64,000 nucleotides of DNA from Dermatemys mawii (GCA_007922305.1 ML677386.1:12257830-12321829), one strand, 5' to 3'; shown: positions 1 through 12,188, counted from the first letter of the stretch. Numbers and translations are program-made. The notes: generated by a model from the sequence alone, not told the origin.

Positions 1-47
1 GTATTATGAAACAAAAGGCAAAAAACTATTACGTACATAGTTTAGTC

Positions 48-1725
48 CTATTCAGTGTCTACTCGGCGCTTCTTGGCTTGTCTCTTGTATTCATTAAATG
101 GAGCATCTCTTGTCACTGTCCAGCAATAGTCTGCAAGTATTGATGGGCTCCATTTGCCCTGACAGCGTTTCTCCATTGCTGCAATGTCCTGGTGAAATCG
201 CTCGCCGTGCTCGTCACTCACTGCTCCGCAGTTCGGTGGAAAATAATCTAGATGAGAGTGCAAAAAATGTATCTTTAGTGACAAGTTGCAACCAAGGCTT
301 TTGTATGCCTTGAGGTGGTTTTCCACCAACAACCTGTAGTTGTCTGCCTTGTTGTTTCTGAGAAAATGTATTGCCACTGACTGGAAGGCTTTCCGTGCCG
401 TCTTTTCCTTGCCACGCAGTGCATGGTCAGATGCATCATCTCGAAGAAGTTCACGAATCTGGGGACCAACAAAGACACCTTCCTTTATCTTAGCTTCACT
501 TCACCTTGGAAATTTTCCACGGAGGTACTTGAAAGCTGCTTGTGTTTTGTCAATGGCCTTGACAAAGTTCTTCATCAGACCCAGCTTGATGTATAAGGGT
601 GAAAACAAAATCTTCCTTGATTCAACAAGTGGTGGATGCTGAACACTTTTCCTCCCAGGCTCCAATGACTGTCGGAGTGTTCAGTCTTTCTTGATGTAGT
701 GGGAATCTCTTGCACGACTATCCCATTCGCAGAGAAAACAGCAGGACTTTGTGTATCCGGTCTGCACACCAAGCAAGAGAGCAACAACCTTCAAATCGCC
801 ACAAAGCTGCCACTGATGTTGGTCATAGTTTATGCACCTCAAAAGTTGTTTCATGTTGTCATAGGTTTCCTTCATATGGACTGCATGACCAACTGGAATT
901 GATGGCAAAACATTAACATTATGCAGCAAAACAGCTTTAAGACTCGTCTTTGATGAATCAATGAAGAGTCTCCACTCATCTGGATCGTGAACAATGTTGA
1001 GGGCTGCTGTTGCAGGCTACAAGATCACCTTCCATGAAGAAGAATGGGACAAGATCCTTTTGACGGTCACGGAACATGGAAACCCTAACATCACCTGCCA
1101 GGAGATTCCACTGCTGTAGTCTGGAGCCCAACAGCTCTGCCTTACTCTTGGGTAGTTCCAAATCCCTGACAAGGTCATTCAGTTCAGCTTGTGTTATGAG
1201 GTGTGATTCAGAGGAGGAGGATGGGAGAAAATGTGGGTCCTGTGGCATTGATGGTTCAGGACCAGAAGTTTCATCCTCTTCCTCTTCCTCGTCTGACTCA
1301 AGTGAGAATGATTCTGATGCATCAGGAACCGGCAGTCCTTCTCCGTGGGGTACTGGGCACATAGCTGATGGAATGTTTGGATAATGCACAGTCTACTTTT
1401 TCTTCTTTGACACACCTTTCCCAACTGGAGGCACCATGCAGAAGTAACAATTGCTGGTATGATCTGTTGGCTCTCTCCAAATCCTTGGCACTGCAAAAGG
1501 CATAGATTTCCTTTTCCTGTTCAACCACTGGTGAAGATTTGTTGCACAAGCGTTGCAGCATATGTGTGGGGCCCACCTCTTGTCCTGATCTCCAATTTTG
1601 CAGCCAAAATAAAGGGGACAGGTTTTCTTAACCATAGTGGTTATACTGCGCTTTTGTGATGCAAAAGTCACTTCACCACAAACATAGCAGAAGTTATCTG
1701 CACTGTTCACACAAGTACGAGGCAT
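48..1725 (-). pseudogene. Broken gene for a zinc-finger, transposon-associated protein of unknown function
   Basis: The minus strand encodes, in pieces, a protein starting MPRTCVNSADNFCYVCGEVT at 1725 and ending KRRVDTE at 48. Cys pairs at residues 13/16, 56-57/60 and 93/96 suggest an N-terminal zinc-binding module. An acidic run (SDEEEEEDE) and the segments CGDLKVVALLLG and SDEHGERFHQDI follow. I remember closely related predicted proteins of about 550-600 residues from insects, cnidarians and other invertebrates, usually many per genome, so I infer a mobile-element origin; no family name can be assigned safely. It is dead: a TAG at 1393-1395, a frame change and deletion near 1000-1020, another break near 680-700, and shifts near 575 and 275-380. 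It lies antisense to RYR2 inside an intron. Confidence 0.7.
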
Positions 1726-2160
1726 CTCTGCTCACTTTGGCTAAACAGAAATGTGTCCCTTTGCAAAATCAAACATTGACAAATAGAGCATGACACTGTA
1801 TGATTTCTAGAGCTGATATAGGGCAATTTGTTCAGCAGAGTGATGTAAGCTTTGTTATGATTGCATCATCCATGACTTCTAGGAATAACATAATGCAATT
1901 CATATCATGTATGACGCAATACCAGCTTCAGATTGCATCATTCCTTGTTTTGCCTAAAAAGCAAGTACTGTCCAAACCCAGTCATAGATTTATTCATAGA
2001 TCCAGTCAAAGATGTATTTTTGTCATTTCTGGTTTAAATTGAGATCCCGTCCCTTTATAACTCACTTATCCTCCGCCATTCCCATGTCAAGGGTCGTATA
2101 TACTGACCCAATAGCATATCTTGAAAACTAGAGCCAATCAACAATTTTAAGCATCATTTT
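1726..2160 (-). mobile_element. Possible upstream flank of the broken zinc-finger element
   Basis: AT-rich sequence directly upstream (minus sense) of the pseudogene start. A short imperfect palindrome gggtcgtatatactgaccc sits at about 2089-2107 and could mark an element end, but no matching end is visible because the other side lies outside the window. Assignment to the same element is inference. Confidence 0.3.
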
Positions 2161-3914
2161 CGTTCTCAGTGACCCAGAATTAGTAAAGTTTGACTACATT
2201 TATTTCAGAAGCATTTTGGCTGTAGAGCAGTGTAATGGGGCTCAATTCCGCAAGTTGTCAAGAGCTCTGGCCTGAAACAGTTAAGCATATGCTTAATTTT
2301 AAGCATGTTAATAGTCTGATTTAAATTAAGAGGTCTTCTGTGCTTAACTTTAAGCTTTCTGTTTGTTGGGTTGGTGCCAGAATCTATACATACCACATGC
2401 TTTGCAGTGATATGTATACAAAATGAATAAATGATTCTTGAAATTACATCTTTTAGCCAAAGTATAACACGATGTATTCCCTTAAAATAATCAATTTATT
2501 TTTCAAAAGTGCCACATGTGAAGGAAAACTAGCAATTTCTCTTGGCCAGATTGAAATTTAATTCAGCTTCACTATGGAAATTTTCTAAGTTATGTCATCA
2601 GAGTGAATGTTTTCTTGAATTTCTTCCAGTGAAAATAAGGACTTAAAGATATGTATGATTCTAAGTAGAACATCCATTTGTTCAGTGATGCCTTTCAGTG
2701 GAGAGTTGTTAGGATACAAAATGCCATTTCTAAGACCATAGATGGTAATCTGTTAATATTTCCATTATAAGCACCACTGCATGAAATAATAGCATGAAAT
2801 CATTTGGGGCCATAATTAGTACATTTCCAGAGATTCCCTGATGTGTTCTCACTCACCAAATTGAAGCTTAGGCTGCTTTTAGCATTCCTATCTGAATCCC
2901 AACTGCCTTTCAAAGGAGATTTCAGAAGGAAAAAGCTCTTTGGCATCAATTATAATCGAACATGGACTCTTTTTGTTCTTCAAGTAAACCACTTTGAAGA
3001 TATGTCAGGGGAATGTGATAATTTCTGCCAGGAAATCAGGCAAGTTTTCTGAAATAGGATTGTCTATCCTCCCTGCTGTCAGACAGTTCGGTTATAATAA
3101 CAGTAACACTTAAAATACTGCAACACCTTACTTGGCAAAATGTTCTCAGAAAAGAGAGTCTTAAACCAGAATAATTTGTCTAAACTTTGGAGTTTAAATA
3201 GAATGAGAATCCAGTTTTAGCTCACCTCCTGTTTTGGTTTTGATGGCGGGTGGGAGGAAGAGTGTTTGATCATCTTGGCTTTGTTTAGTTCTTCATTTCA
3301 GTCTCTTTATTAAGAATGACTTTCGCAATGGGCAAAATTGTGCTTGCTTACTTATGGGCATACTTGCATGGAAGACAGTAAACTTATTCATGTGAATAAA
3401 ATTAACAGAATTTGATCCTATCTCTTATAATAAGAAACAGTAACTTTTTGAAAATCTTTCAACATATAAAATATTTTATTCTTTTTCTGTTAGCAATGAT
3501 TTGTAAATATCTATACATCACAAGCTGGTACCATCATGTTTTAGAAAGCTAGGAAACCTTAATGTTAGCTATCCCCAGATTTAAGATATCTGTTTGAAGT
3601 AGGTCATTCTCAGATTTCTCACTTAGAATCCCAATTGGCCTTTGGGTTTTGAGCTGAAAATCATATTAGAATCTAAATGGTTTATCTTTTTCTTCTCTGT
3701 TTAAAAATGATATAAAAGTCATTTTAAAACGCCCATATGTAATTTATATTCCCTTAGGCTTACTGGATGTAGTTTGTGGAGCTGTGAGATAGAATTTGGT
3801 AGGAATACAAATAATTGAAATCTTTTAGACTGAAAAGTGAATTTCACTTTCTGACAAATATTTATCTTTAAATAACAGACTTTGTGAGAGATGTGGAGTG
3901 CATGGATCTGTATG
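2161..3914. other. RYR2 intron sequence, mostly unique
   Basis: No exon or clear gene. About 2210-2400 carries an old low-identity repeat with the alternating taagcatatgcttaa / tttaagcatg pattern often seen in amniote genomes. The remainder is AT-rich unique-looking intron. Confidence 0.5.
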
Positions 3915-3922
3915 TCCTACAG

Positions 3923-4527
3923 CAGTGGTTCTCAAGCTTATTTCTTCAAGTCCCCCTGCTTTGTGTCTGCAGTGCAGGGATCGGCAGCGTTGTCACTCGG
4001 GACTGCAGGGTAAGCACCCTTAGTTGGTCGCCGCTTCCCGCAGCCCCCATTGGACTGGGACAGTGAACCGCGGCCAATGGGAGCCGCAGTTGGTGAAACG
4101 CCAGGTAAACAAAGCAGCAGGGCCCGCTAAGGGTGCTTACCCTGCGGTCCCACGTGCCAACGTTGCCGATCCCTGCTATAGTGATTTATGCCCTCGCCTG
4201 TTCCCCCGGGCTCCTGGCCAGCAGTGACCACTCTCCGGCTGTCCAGCTCCGAAAGCACAGGGGAGAATGGCAGCTGCCGGCTGGGTGCCCAGCTCTGAAG
4301 GCAGTGCTGCAGCAGCGGAGAAATCAGGTTGGTAATACCATACCATGCCACCCTTACTCCTCCGCTGCTGGTGGTGGTGGTGGTGCTGCCTTCAGAGTGG
4401 AACGCTCAGCCAGCAGCTGCCACTCTCTGGCCACCTAACTCAGAATGTGCATAGTATGAAATTGTTTCCCTAAAGCTTTTCCTCTGTTCCCAGATATATT
4501 CCATACTACCCCATGTAAGAACCTCTG
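3923..4527. mobile_element. hAT-type non-autonomous element, interrupted by a second one
   Basis: The left end is cagtggttctcaa at 3923 and the right end is gtaagaacctctg ending at 4527, an imperfect inverted pair. An exact 8-bp target duplication, tcctacag, flanks it at 3915-3922 and 4528-4535, which is the hAT hallmark. The inside is GC-rich, has no long conserved ORF, and contains the nested element at 3975-4175. A (GGT)n run occurs near 4368-4385. Confidence 0.75.
3975..4175. mobile_element. 201-bp hAT-like MITE with long inverted ends, nested
   Basis: The ends are cagggatcggcagcgttg and caacgttgccgatccctg; pairing continues inwards for about 50 bp, including cagggtaagcacccttag on both arms. 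Flanking octamers ctgcagtg and ctatagtg (6 of 8 matching) look like a decayed 8-bp target duplication. The middle holds the cccattgg / ccaatggg pair common in turtle hAT elements. It interrupts the hAT element at 3923-4527 and is therefore younger. Confidence 0.72.
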
Positions 4528-5005
4528 TCCTACAGTGCTATAAGATACATGCTTTATGATTTCACAGCCTTCTGCTAAGGAAAGTGACCAGCTAAAATGA
4601 AACACAGCATCTTATATCTGAAGTGACCTGACCTTATTGTGCATACAAAATAGCTAACAAACCAAGAAACCCCAGAAACACATTAAAAAAATCCTGTTAA
4701 TAAAGGACATGATCTGTACATATAGGGTATAGCTGGGCTGGAAAACCCAATTTTTAATCTCCTGATCATACTTCTAAAACTTATAGAAACTTAGAAAAAC
4801 AGAAATTCCAACTATCATGCTGTCTGAAGTGGTTCATGATCATGAATGCCAACCTCAGGGAAGACTGTCAAAATCGCAGCAGACACCCCAAACTGGTGTT
4901 TCATGCTATACTTAGATTTCACCAACCCTGTAACAAATGTGAACTCCTGGATTGCTATAACAGTCCCACCATGGAGTCACAGACTGTCTCCTTGAGCACT
5001 CCATA
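4528..5005. other. Intron with an unassigned interspersed repeat at 4885-5005
   Basis: 4540-4884 shows nothing recognisable. From about 4885 (acaccccaaactggtgtttc) the sequence resembles a common turtle interspersed repeat, which seems to resume after the CR1 piece, at about 5091-5265. I cannot name the family; an LTR-derived origin is possible. Confidence 0.35.
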
Positions 5006-5090
5006 GAATATCAGCGCTGGAAGGAACCTCAGGAGATCATCTAGTCCAGCCCCCTGCTCAAAGCAGGACTAATCCCCAACCAGGCAAGCT
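5006..5090 (-). mobile_element. CR1 LINE 3' end fragment
   Basis: The + strand reads agaatatcagcgctggaagg followed by atctagtccagccccctgct and caaagcaggactaa, the reverse complement of the CR1 3' end typical of birds and reptiles. It is severely 5'-truncated and sits within another repeat. Confidence 0.8.
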
Positions 5091-5282
5091 GAACTTGGTG
5101 ATAAATGCTCACTTACACCAAAAATCACAAAATATTCAGGTTGCTCCCAGTCCCAAGAGAAATTTGTACCTTTGATCTCACACCAAAGACAACACTGGTA
5201 GCCAATCCTATAGTAAACTAATGAAGGGTTTATTAACTAGGAAAAATAAGTAAGTTATTTTTAGTTTAAAGTGTATGGTAGG

Positions 5283-5395
5283 AAGGTCACTTAACTCTTC
5301 TGTGCCTCAGTTTCCCCATGAAAATACTTACTTACCTGCCATTTGGGAGTGTTGTGAAGCTTAATTCATTAATGTTTCTAAAACTTTTTCAGATT
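5283..5395 (+). repeat. MIR-type SINE fragment
   Basis: The run ggtcacttaactcttctgtg then cctcagtttccccatgaaaa matches the conserved MIR core (tcacttaacctctctgtgcctcagtttcc). It is followed by the gggagtgttgtgaag segment of the same family. An ancient amniote SINE. Confidence 0.75.
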
Positions 5396-5399
5396 CTTG

Positions 5400-8300
5400 A
5401 ACACTATAGAATTGGAAACTGATTATAAAAGTCAAGCATATATGTAAAAAAATTATCTAGGATATAAATTAGATTAAAAATTAAACCAGGACTGATGAAA
5501 ACAGAAACCACTACTGGGTTACCGTTCCTAATTTTTGTCCTGATCTGGAACTCTTTACTGAAGCAAAATTAAAAGATGAGAATTTGTGTGAGTAAGAAGG
5601 TGTTTGGGATTAGACCTCTTTTGCACTGAGATATCACAGAAGAAACAGAGTGGAAAAATGCAAATATTCTGTCTCTTCAGTGCATAAATTAAGGCAAGAG
5701 TATCTCATTCTAGAATAAACTCCAATTGATATTAACCAATCCTTCTAAAAATTTAAAGAAACTGTAGCATACTGGATAAATGTGGAAAGTGCAAACTGGA
5801 AACGTCTAAAAATCTGTTAATCTTCTAAATGATGGTCTCTAGGAAACAGCAGAAATTAGTTTTTGAGTAAATAAGGGAGAAATCATTTTTAAAGACACAC
5901 ATGAAAAACAATTATTTTTTATTCTAGGTGTCTCAAATTTCATACACTAGGGATCGCTGCATCTGACTGAAATTACCTGCTAGTCTTCAGGCTTCTTTCT
6001 CTACTTCATGTTGACTCATTAAGATAGAATCTCCTACCAGCATTTATAATTAAAACTTTCCATATCCTGCTGTTGCTTGTGTGGATGAAGAGATTATGGA
6101 ACAAAAAATCCTTGGTTTCAAATCTGTGTTAGAGTTGTTGGTGTGACGTTTTGTGTATTTCCATTGTTTCTGTTAGTGGAACTCATAGCAGTAAACACAT
6201 TTTATTTGACTGAATCATGTTAGGCAGCTCCAAAGAGAGAGGGACAAGCCCAGTTGGTTTACCATAAACAAGTAGGCATATTTCAATCAATGTGTGATCA
6301 AGTTGCACATTCAGAGGTGTTGTCCAAGAACGCAGGACACTTGTCTGTGGGACTATATGATTGCCAGGAACATCTGCATCTTTAGGGTTTTCTCTGTGTT
6401 TGACACAAAGGGCTTAGTTGCCACAGTGATTCACGTATGATAGACAGAGAGGTAGCTGGTTGGTTTGGAAATGGAGTCTAGGTGATAATACTTGCTCATT
6501 GCACATCATTTACTACTTCAACACAGGCTTTTTTTTACAGTATTAAAAACGAACCAAAATCTTGGAAAATAAACTCTAAATATTATGATTGAATCCATAT
6601 TCTTAGTGTTCTATCACACAAACCTGGAAATTCAAAAGTTATGGTTGCCACAGAAACCTTAACTTAGTAATACTGGATCTCATCGCGTGTGAAGTAGTGT
6701 TAGATCATTGTTCATGCTGTTGAATGTATGCTATAGTGAGGGAATGGGGTGTGTCCAAATTAACACAGTGTTGGAACGTACTGACTTCTGCGCATTGAAA
6801 TTTCTAGGCTTAATAGTGCACTGATTAGGACTCCATTCTACAAGGAGTGGTTGCCCTTGGCCCTAAGATTTACCCTCCTCTATTTAATGAGCTTGGCTGT
6901 CTATTCAGCTGCATTATGGACTTGATCCAGTCCTCCCTGAAGTCTGTGAAAATCACAGTGACAATTATTATCTCACATTTTATTGGAGAATAAAACTAAT
7001 CTGGGATTTCATTATCAAATGAGTTGAAATTGGCTGTTGTGCCATAGATTGCTACACTCAGAGGAACCCTGGGTCATTGAGGATAAGTGGGTGGAACTCG
7101 GAATCTGTAGAAGCCAGAAAAACATTTTTTTTTAATTCATTTTTTTTTAAAGGTATCCATTATCCTTTCCTTGCAATTGTTTTATCTTTCTACTAGCATT
7201 TATTTTTCATAGTAGGATGATACATTGCATAATCTACACATCTTCCCCCAATAAAACTAATGTAAAATGTTTTTGTTTTATTTTAAAATTAAAACTGTAG
7301 CATTCTGTCAAAGCAATAAACCACACCAGGAGTTGATACTGCTGGATTTATTTGGAGCTTTTGGGCCTTCCATTTTATACGTCACAAAGAAGCATGTATC
7401 AATAGCCTACCAACGCGTGCCTGTTGTGGCTTATTCCTACAGTAAAGCTATTAATAGCATTAAGTTATTTAGCTTTGACCATACAAACATTCTAGAGAAG
7501 ATATTTGCAACTCCTCTAGAAAGAACTTTATGGTATTTTTGTAGAGACCACAGATTTCTTTATTGTAATGGATTTCTGAATTATGCTTATAATATTATTC
7601 CATATTTGTTTCATACATTAAGAAGTTAGTTAATGCAAGTGGGTTCATTTTAAGGCCACTTGAAATGTACAAATTACTGTTAATTCTTTCCATGTCTGCT
7701 GTATTTAATTTTTTTTTATTTTCAGAAACACTGATTACTTTGCATAACGTGGCATTCCAAAAATCCTATGATGATTTCTTTCTGTTAGATATTTGTTGTT
7801 TTTTGTTTTGTTACGTAGTTTAGAGTATTTTTAGATTCCTTGAGTCCCAACAAACAGCTTATCCCATGCCAGACTATGTTCTGTTGTTCCTCAGGTTGTC
7901 CACCAAAGCATTTATTTTTCTCATTAAAAGATGTCAGCATGTTGTATTCAGTTTGTTTTGCTCTCTCCATCCTTACGGGAGGGTTGGTGTAATAACTTTG
8001 GTTTAGATTGCTTCTTTTCTCTCATCTGGTGTTCTGTTCCTCACAACAGCAACAAGATTCACATCAATAAATCAGAGTAAATCTTTTGTCACTTGAAGAA
8101 TACTTCTTTTGTGTGTCTAAATTGCTTTTTTTATTGTGAGTAAGTTGGAACTCAATAATAAAAACGTTCATAAAGTCACAGAAGCATGTTTTCCACACTC
8201 CTCTGGCAAATGCTAGCTAGCTTGCTGCGTTCTGACAGAAACTTGTTCTAGATTTTATATGCTGAGGACAGTTGTTCAGTTGCTCCCTCATGCTGTAGTC

Positions 8301-9895
8301 TTCAATGTCATGGTCACATGCTATAATTTCTTTTTTAATCAGGGTCTGATCCTAGGCCCACTGCAGTCAGTGTTAAAAATCTCATTGACTTGACTTGTGT
8401 GGGATCGGTTTCAGGCCCTCAGTGTGCATGACAGATGGAGTGTAATGAATGCATCAGATGAACAGTATTTATTTTTATCCGTACTCTTCAGTTAGTGTCC
8501 TCTAACTCATTCACTACATACTGTCCATCCTGTGCACTGAGAACCACAACCTGTGTGGAGTTAGGAGTCCTGATTGATGAGGTGTTGTTGTTTTTGCTTT
8601 TCCTCGTCATCGGTGCTGAGACGAGTGAGAGTGCATCTTCGCACTTTTAGCTGCAGGGAGGAGTGGAGTCAGGCATTTTCCCTTCCTCCTGATACACTAG
8701 TGAATGGGAATATCCTTCATTTCTAGTTTCTCGGAGTTCAGCAAATGCATTCTCCATTCCTATCTGCAAGAAGATGGGGGATTTCTGTCCTCTTCCTCTC
8801 TGATGCTTGGTGTGATGGATGCTCTGGTTTCTGAGGTAGTAGTTGATGGTTTATTTCTCCCTTCACTCCATGTACTGACAGGAAAGATCTGACATCTCTA
8901 ATGCAGCTAGGTCTTGCAGAGAAGTACTGGCTGATGCTTCTTTCCGTAGCAGAGAGGAAATAGATGCTGTGGTGTTACCGCTGCCCTCTTCCAGGAAAAG
9001 AGAACATGGCATGGAGCATGTATCTCGCTCAGAGAGTCAGGATGTGTTCTTGGAGACAAGGGATGAGGGAGAGGCAGAAGGTCACAAGAGACATGACATG
9101 ACAGGATTAACACTAGATCTTGTGTAGCTGTTAGCTCAAAACTGCTGTTAAGCCCTCCTTTCCAATGCTGTGACTTGTTTCTTCTGGTGGCAGCAACAGC
9201 AGCTGCTGGTAGCAATTAACTGCATGCATGATGCTTATGGCTGCCAAATTTGGAGGCCCCCTGAAGCAATGGTGCCTGGACCCAGTACACATGGGATCCT
9301 GTCTTACTGCACCATTATAGGGAACCGAGTTAAGTCTAAAGATTCTTAATGGCAATGACTGCTGCTTTATTGGGATAGTAATTACATTTAATTGGTGATT
9401 TAGTGGTTCTTAGCTCTTTGTGTGTCTCAATTTCGTGATGATTCTATTTGTTTGCTCCTTAAGCAACAGCAGCTTTCAGTCCCTGCTTCTTGGTGATCTA
9501 TACAGAGAGTATGAAGTGCTCCAGTATGTCTTGCTCTAGCTGCAATAACGTTCCCTTCAAAATAGTGACATACCACTGGATCACTGTATTATGAATCTCA
9601 CATCTGCCCCTCCTCCAGCATTGGGCAGGATTCAAAGTCTCGGTTTTGGCATATTGTTAGTGTGACTGATTTTTTTTTACATATTGCAGACAATACTATC
9701 CTGGGGGAAAATATAAACACAAACACGGAGAGTGTGTGTGTTATGTATGTAGTACATACGCAGGGCGAAATCTTGGTCCTTTTAAAGTTGGTAGGAGTTT
9801 TGCCAATGACTTCAGTGGAGCCAGGATTTCTCTCATATTTTAGCTTGAGAACAATAATTATCAAATATATCTTCAGAGCTCAAAGGGAATTGCAA
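5400..9895. other. RYR2 intron, largely unique sequence
   Basis: No RYR2 exon and no young repeat recognised over 4.5 kb. Short repeats with the 'actgacttcaatggga' style occur at about 8340-8430 and 9760-9830. A 120-codon open stretch at 7267-7629 has no recognisable family features and AT-rich codons, and was not accepted as a gene. Confidence 0.5.
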
Positions 9896-9897
9896 TA

Positions 9898-10109
9898 CAG
9901 GCATGTCGCGTCTTGCGCAAGGATTCCATTCCGCGATTACCACGTAAAGCGGAAACCGCGTATAGCCAGAACCCACTGACTTCAATGGGAGGTGAAATCG
10001 TGCCCCCTACAAGAAGTTTTTTTAAAAAAAATCCCCCCCCCCTTTTTTTTGCGGACCGCGTGAAGCTGAAATCACGTATGTTAAATATGCATAAGACATG
10101 ACATGCCTG
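9898..10109. mobile_element. 212-bp Tc1/mariner-type MITE, copy 1
   Basis: The inverted ends are caggcatgtcgcgtcttgcg and cataagacatgacatgcctg, flanked by TA on both sides (9896-9897, 10110-10111), as expected for Tc1/mariner. The interior has cactgacttcaatgggag and a poly-A/C/T stretch. A diverged copy of the same length lies at 27690-27901. Confidence 0.78.
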
Positions 10110-10111
10110 TA

Positions 10112-10807
10112 TATTACTTTTCTGTTAACCTTTCCCCTAAATTCACTTGTTCTGCTAAGCCCGTCAGTAACAATATTGACATGATATTCTTTTATTTTAT
10201 TTGTTCACTTTATATTGTTGAAGGCAGCATATTAAAACTTTGTGTATTGTTGGGCAAATGCAATGTGTAGTGGCATCCATGTGTAGTTATCTCTATAATA
10301 AGATTACTGGGCTGTCACTCTCTGTGTCACTTTGAACTTGAATCTAAGTCATCGTGAAGTGATGGAAGCTGCTACAAGCATGGTTGAGAGCTCTTTTTGT
10401 TCAGAATATCAACAGGTTGAATCATTGCTGGCTTTCAGTCTGTTACCATCCAATTTTTTAATTTCTCAGTCACTTTGATCTTACGAATTACTGTAGCTTG
10501 TACACCACATAGGTATAAAATATATATCTGTTCCATGCTGAGAGTTCTAGACCTTTCTGATATTGGAGGTAGATCAACCAATTATCACCTTTACTTAACA
10601 GCCAATGTGCAGGCAGCAATTTTATTGGTTGTATGAGGGTGACTAGACATACAGTGGATTACCCATCTCTTGTTATGGTCAGTGGGCCTGAAGACAGAAA
10701 GTGGCCATTGTTTCCCTGCAGTCTATCCGCATGTAGGAGTGAGGCTGCCCTTAATGAGGTTGACTGCCTCCTCCTGCTGTTTTCAATGTGACTGAAGCTA
10801 TCCCCCC
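10112..10807. other. Intron before the assembly gap
   Basis: No gene or clear repeat. It ends in a run of six Cs directly before the run of Ns. Confidence 0.5.
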
Positions 10808-10907
10808 NNNNNNNNNNNNNNNNNNNNNNNNNNNNNNNNNNNNNNNNNNNNNNNNNNNNNNNNNNNNNNNNNNNNNNNNNNNNNNNNNNNNNNNNNNNNN
10901 NNNNNNN
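10808..10907. other. Assembly gap (100 Ns)
   Basis: Exactly 100 Ns, the conventional size for a gap of unknown length. The right edge is a TA/TG satellite that probably broke the assembly. Missing sequence could include unseen intron or even a small exon. Confidence 0.98.
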
Positions 10908-10923
10908 ATATATATATATATAT

Positions 10924-10954
<31 letters not shown>

Positions 10955-11265
10955 CCTACATGTATGTGTATATATATATATATACACACAAATATATATA
11001 TATATACACACACATATATACATACATACATATATACACACACACACACACACATATATATCTCGATATATATATATATATCTCATATATATCGTGTATA
11101 TATATGTAACGTATATATGTCATTATATCATATATCGTATATATATGTAACGTATATATATTGTTATATCGTATCGTATATATATCGTGTATATATATAT
11201 GCCACACTATATTGTATATAGTGTGTATATATATGTAACATATATATATTGTGTATATAGTACAT
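10908..11265. repeat. AT/TG-rich simple and higher-order repeat
   Basis: Long (TA)n with (CA)n runs, then a loosely repeated unit containing tatatatgtaacgtatatat and tatatcgtatatatat. Several stretches are self-complementary. It runs into the assembly gap on its left. Confidence 0.9.
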
Positions 11266-12069
11266 TGATGTACTACCCAGGGAATGTGAGGAGCAGTAGA
11301 GACTCTGTGAAAGATGAATGGGGATAATGAGGGAGAGTGGAGTGCTGGGGAGGACAAGGAGGCTGATGATGTTGCAGGGGAATGGGGTGTTGTGTTGTTT
11401 GGGGGCAGGAGAGAGGCTAAGCTAGGCACCGAGGACAGTGGTGAAGATGGAGAGGATAGAACAGCGGCTCCCCCAGTGTGGGGATAGTGGTGGGTAAGGC
11501 GGAGGGTCCTCTCCAAGCAGCCAGAGGAAGGCAGTGTTGCAGTATTGCCAGCTTTCACAAACTGATCACAAGTCACAGGATTCTAGTGGTGACTCAAGAA
11601 GCTTCTTGTCCCTACAATCTTCAGGAGGGGCAGAGCCCTGTGCTAGAGCCTTGAGGCTAAGAACACAGACCTGTCCTGCCCCTTTCATGTAATACTCTAT
11701 AGGAGAGAGAGGATCCAGGGGCAGTATGGCAGGGGAGGGGGAATTTGGAAGTGGTGCTGTGGGGACCTGGACAGAGCAGAAACCCTAGAGCAGCTGGAGA
11801 GTGGGGGAGTCAGGGAAATGTTGCTTAAGGTCCAAACAACTGGAAGATGGAATGTTTGACTTAGATGAAGTGAACTGAAGTTGTGACATGCACATTATCA
11901 AATTGCAATTTTTATGTCTTTTGCGTTCATATGCTTGTTGCCTAATATTTTTGTCCAGCAGTCTCTTCTGCTTCGCATGACTCTACAGATTTCACCAGGG
12001 CAATAGCACAGGCTTTCGCCTAGTGATATTATATAATCATTACATGATTACTATTTTTTACTTTCTCAG
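11266..12069. other. Intron upstream of window exon 1
   Basis: G/A-rich stretch to about 11570, then ordinary AT-rich intron leading into the pyrimidine tract and acceptor at 12069. No repeat family recognised. Confidence 0.5.
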
Positions 12070-12188
12070 GAATTCTGGAGGTTTTGCACTGTGTGTTGGT
12101 GGAAAGTCCAGAAGCTCTAAACATTATTAAGGAAGGACATATTAAATCGATTATCTGTCTTTTGGACAAACACGGAAGAAACCATAAG
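12070..12188 (+). CDS. RYR2: RYR2 coding exon, window exon 1 (N-terminal solenoid)
   Basis: 119 nt; completes a Gly codon begun in an unseen upstream exon and then encodes 39 residues, starting [17 protein letters not shown] and ending DKHGRNHK. It is part of the armadillo-like helical region just before SPRY1. The acceptor is a pyrimidine-rich tract ending ctttctcag. The donor is AAG/gtgcac, which departs from the usual gtaagt at positions +3 to +5. The exon ends on a complete codon (phase 0). Against the human protein as I remember it, there is one change, Ser to Cys in IICLLDKHG. The next exon follows after only 213 bp. Confidence 0.94.

Noticed and set aside
1076..1384. Plus-strand Ser-rich 102-codon frame
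   Set aside because: Antisense shadow of the acidic stretch in the minus-strand zinc-finger relic.
7267..7629. 120-codon open frame starting MFLFYFKIK
   Set aside because: AT-rich, no recognisable domain, no splice or promoter context, and within a length that chance can give in a 64 kb AT-rich window.
10908..11265. Possible CRISPR-like or regulatory array
   Set aside because: The repeats are imperfect, AT-only and without spaced unique spacers; this is a eukaryotic microsatellite.
10956..11576. 206-codon minus-strand open frame
   Set aside because: More than half is translated TA/TG microsatellite (alternating Tyr, Ile, Cys, Val); the rest has no known motif.
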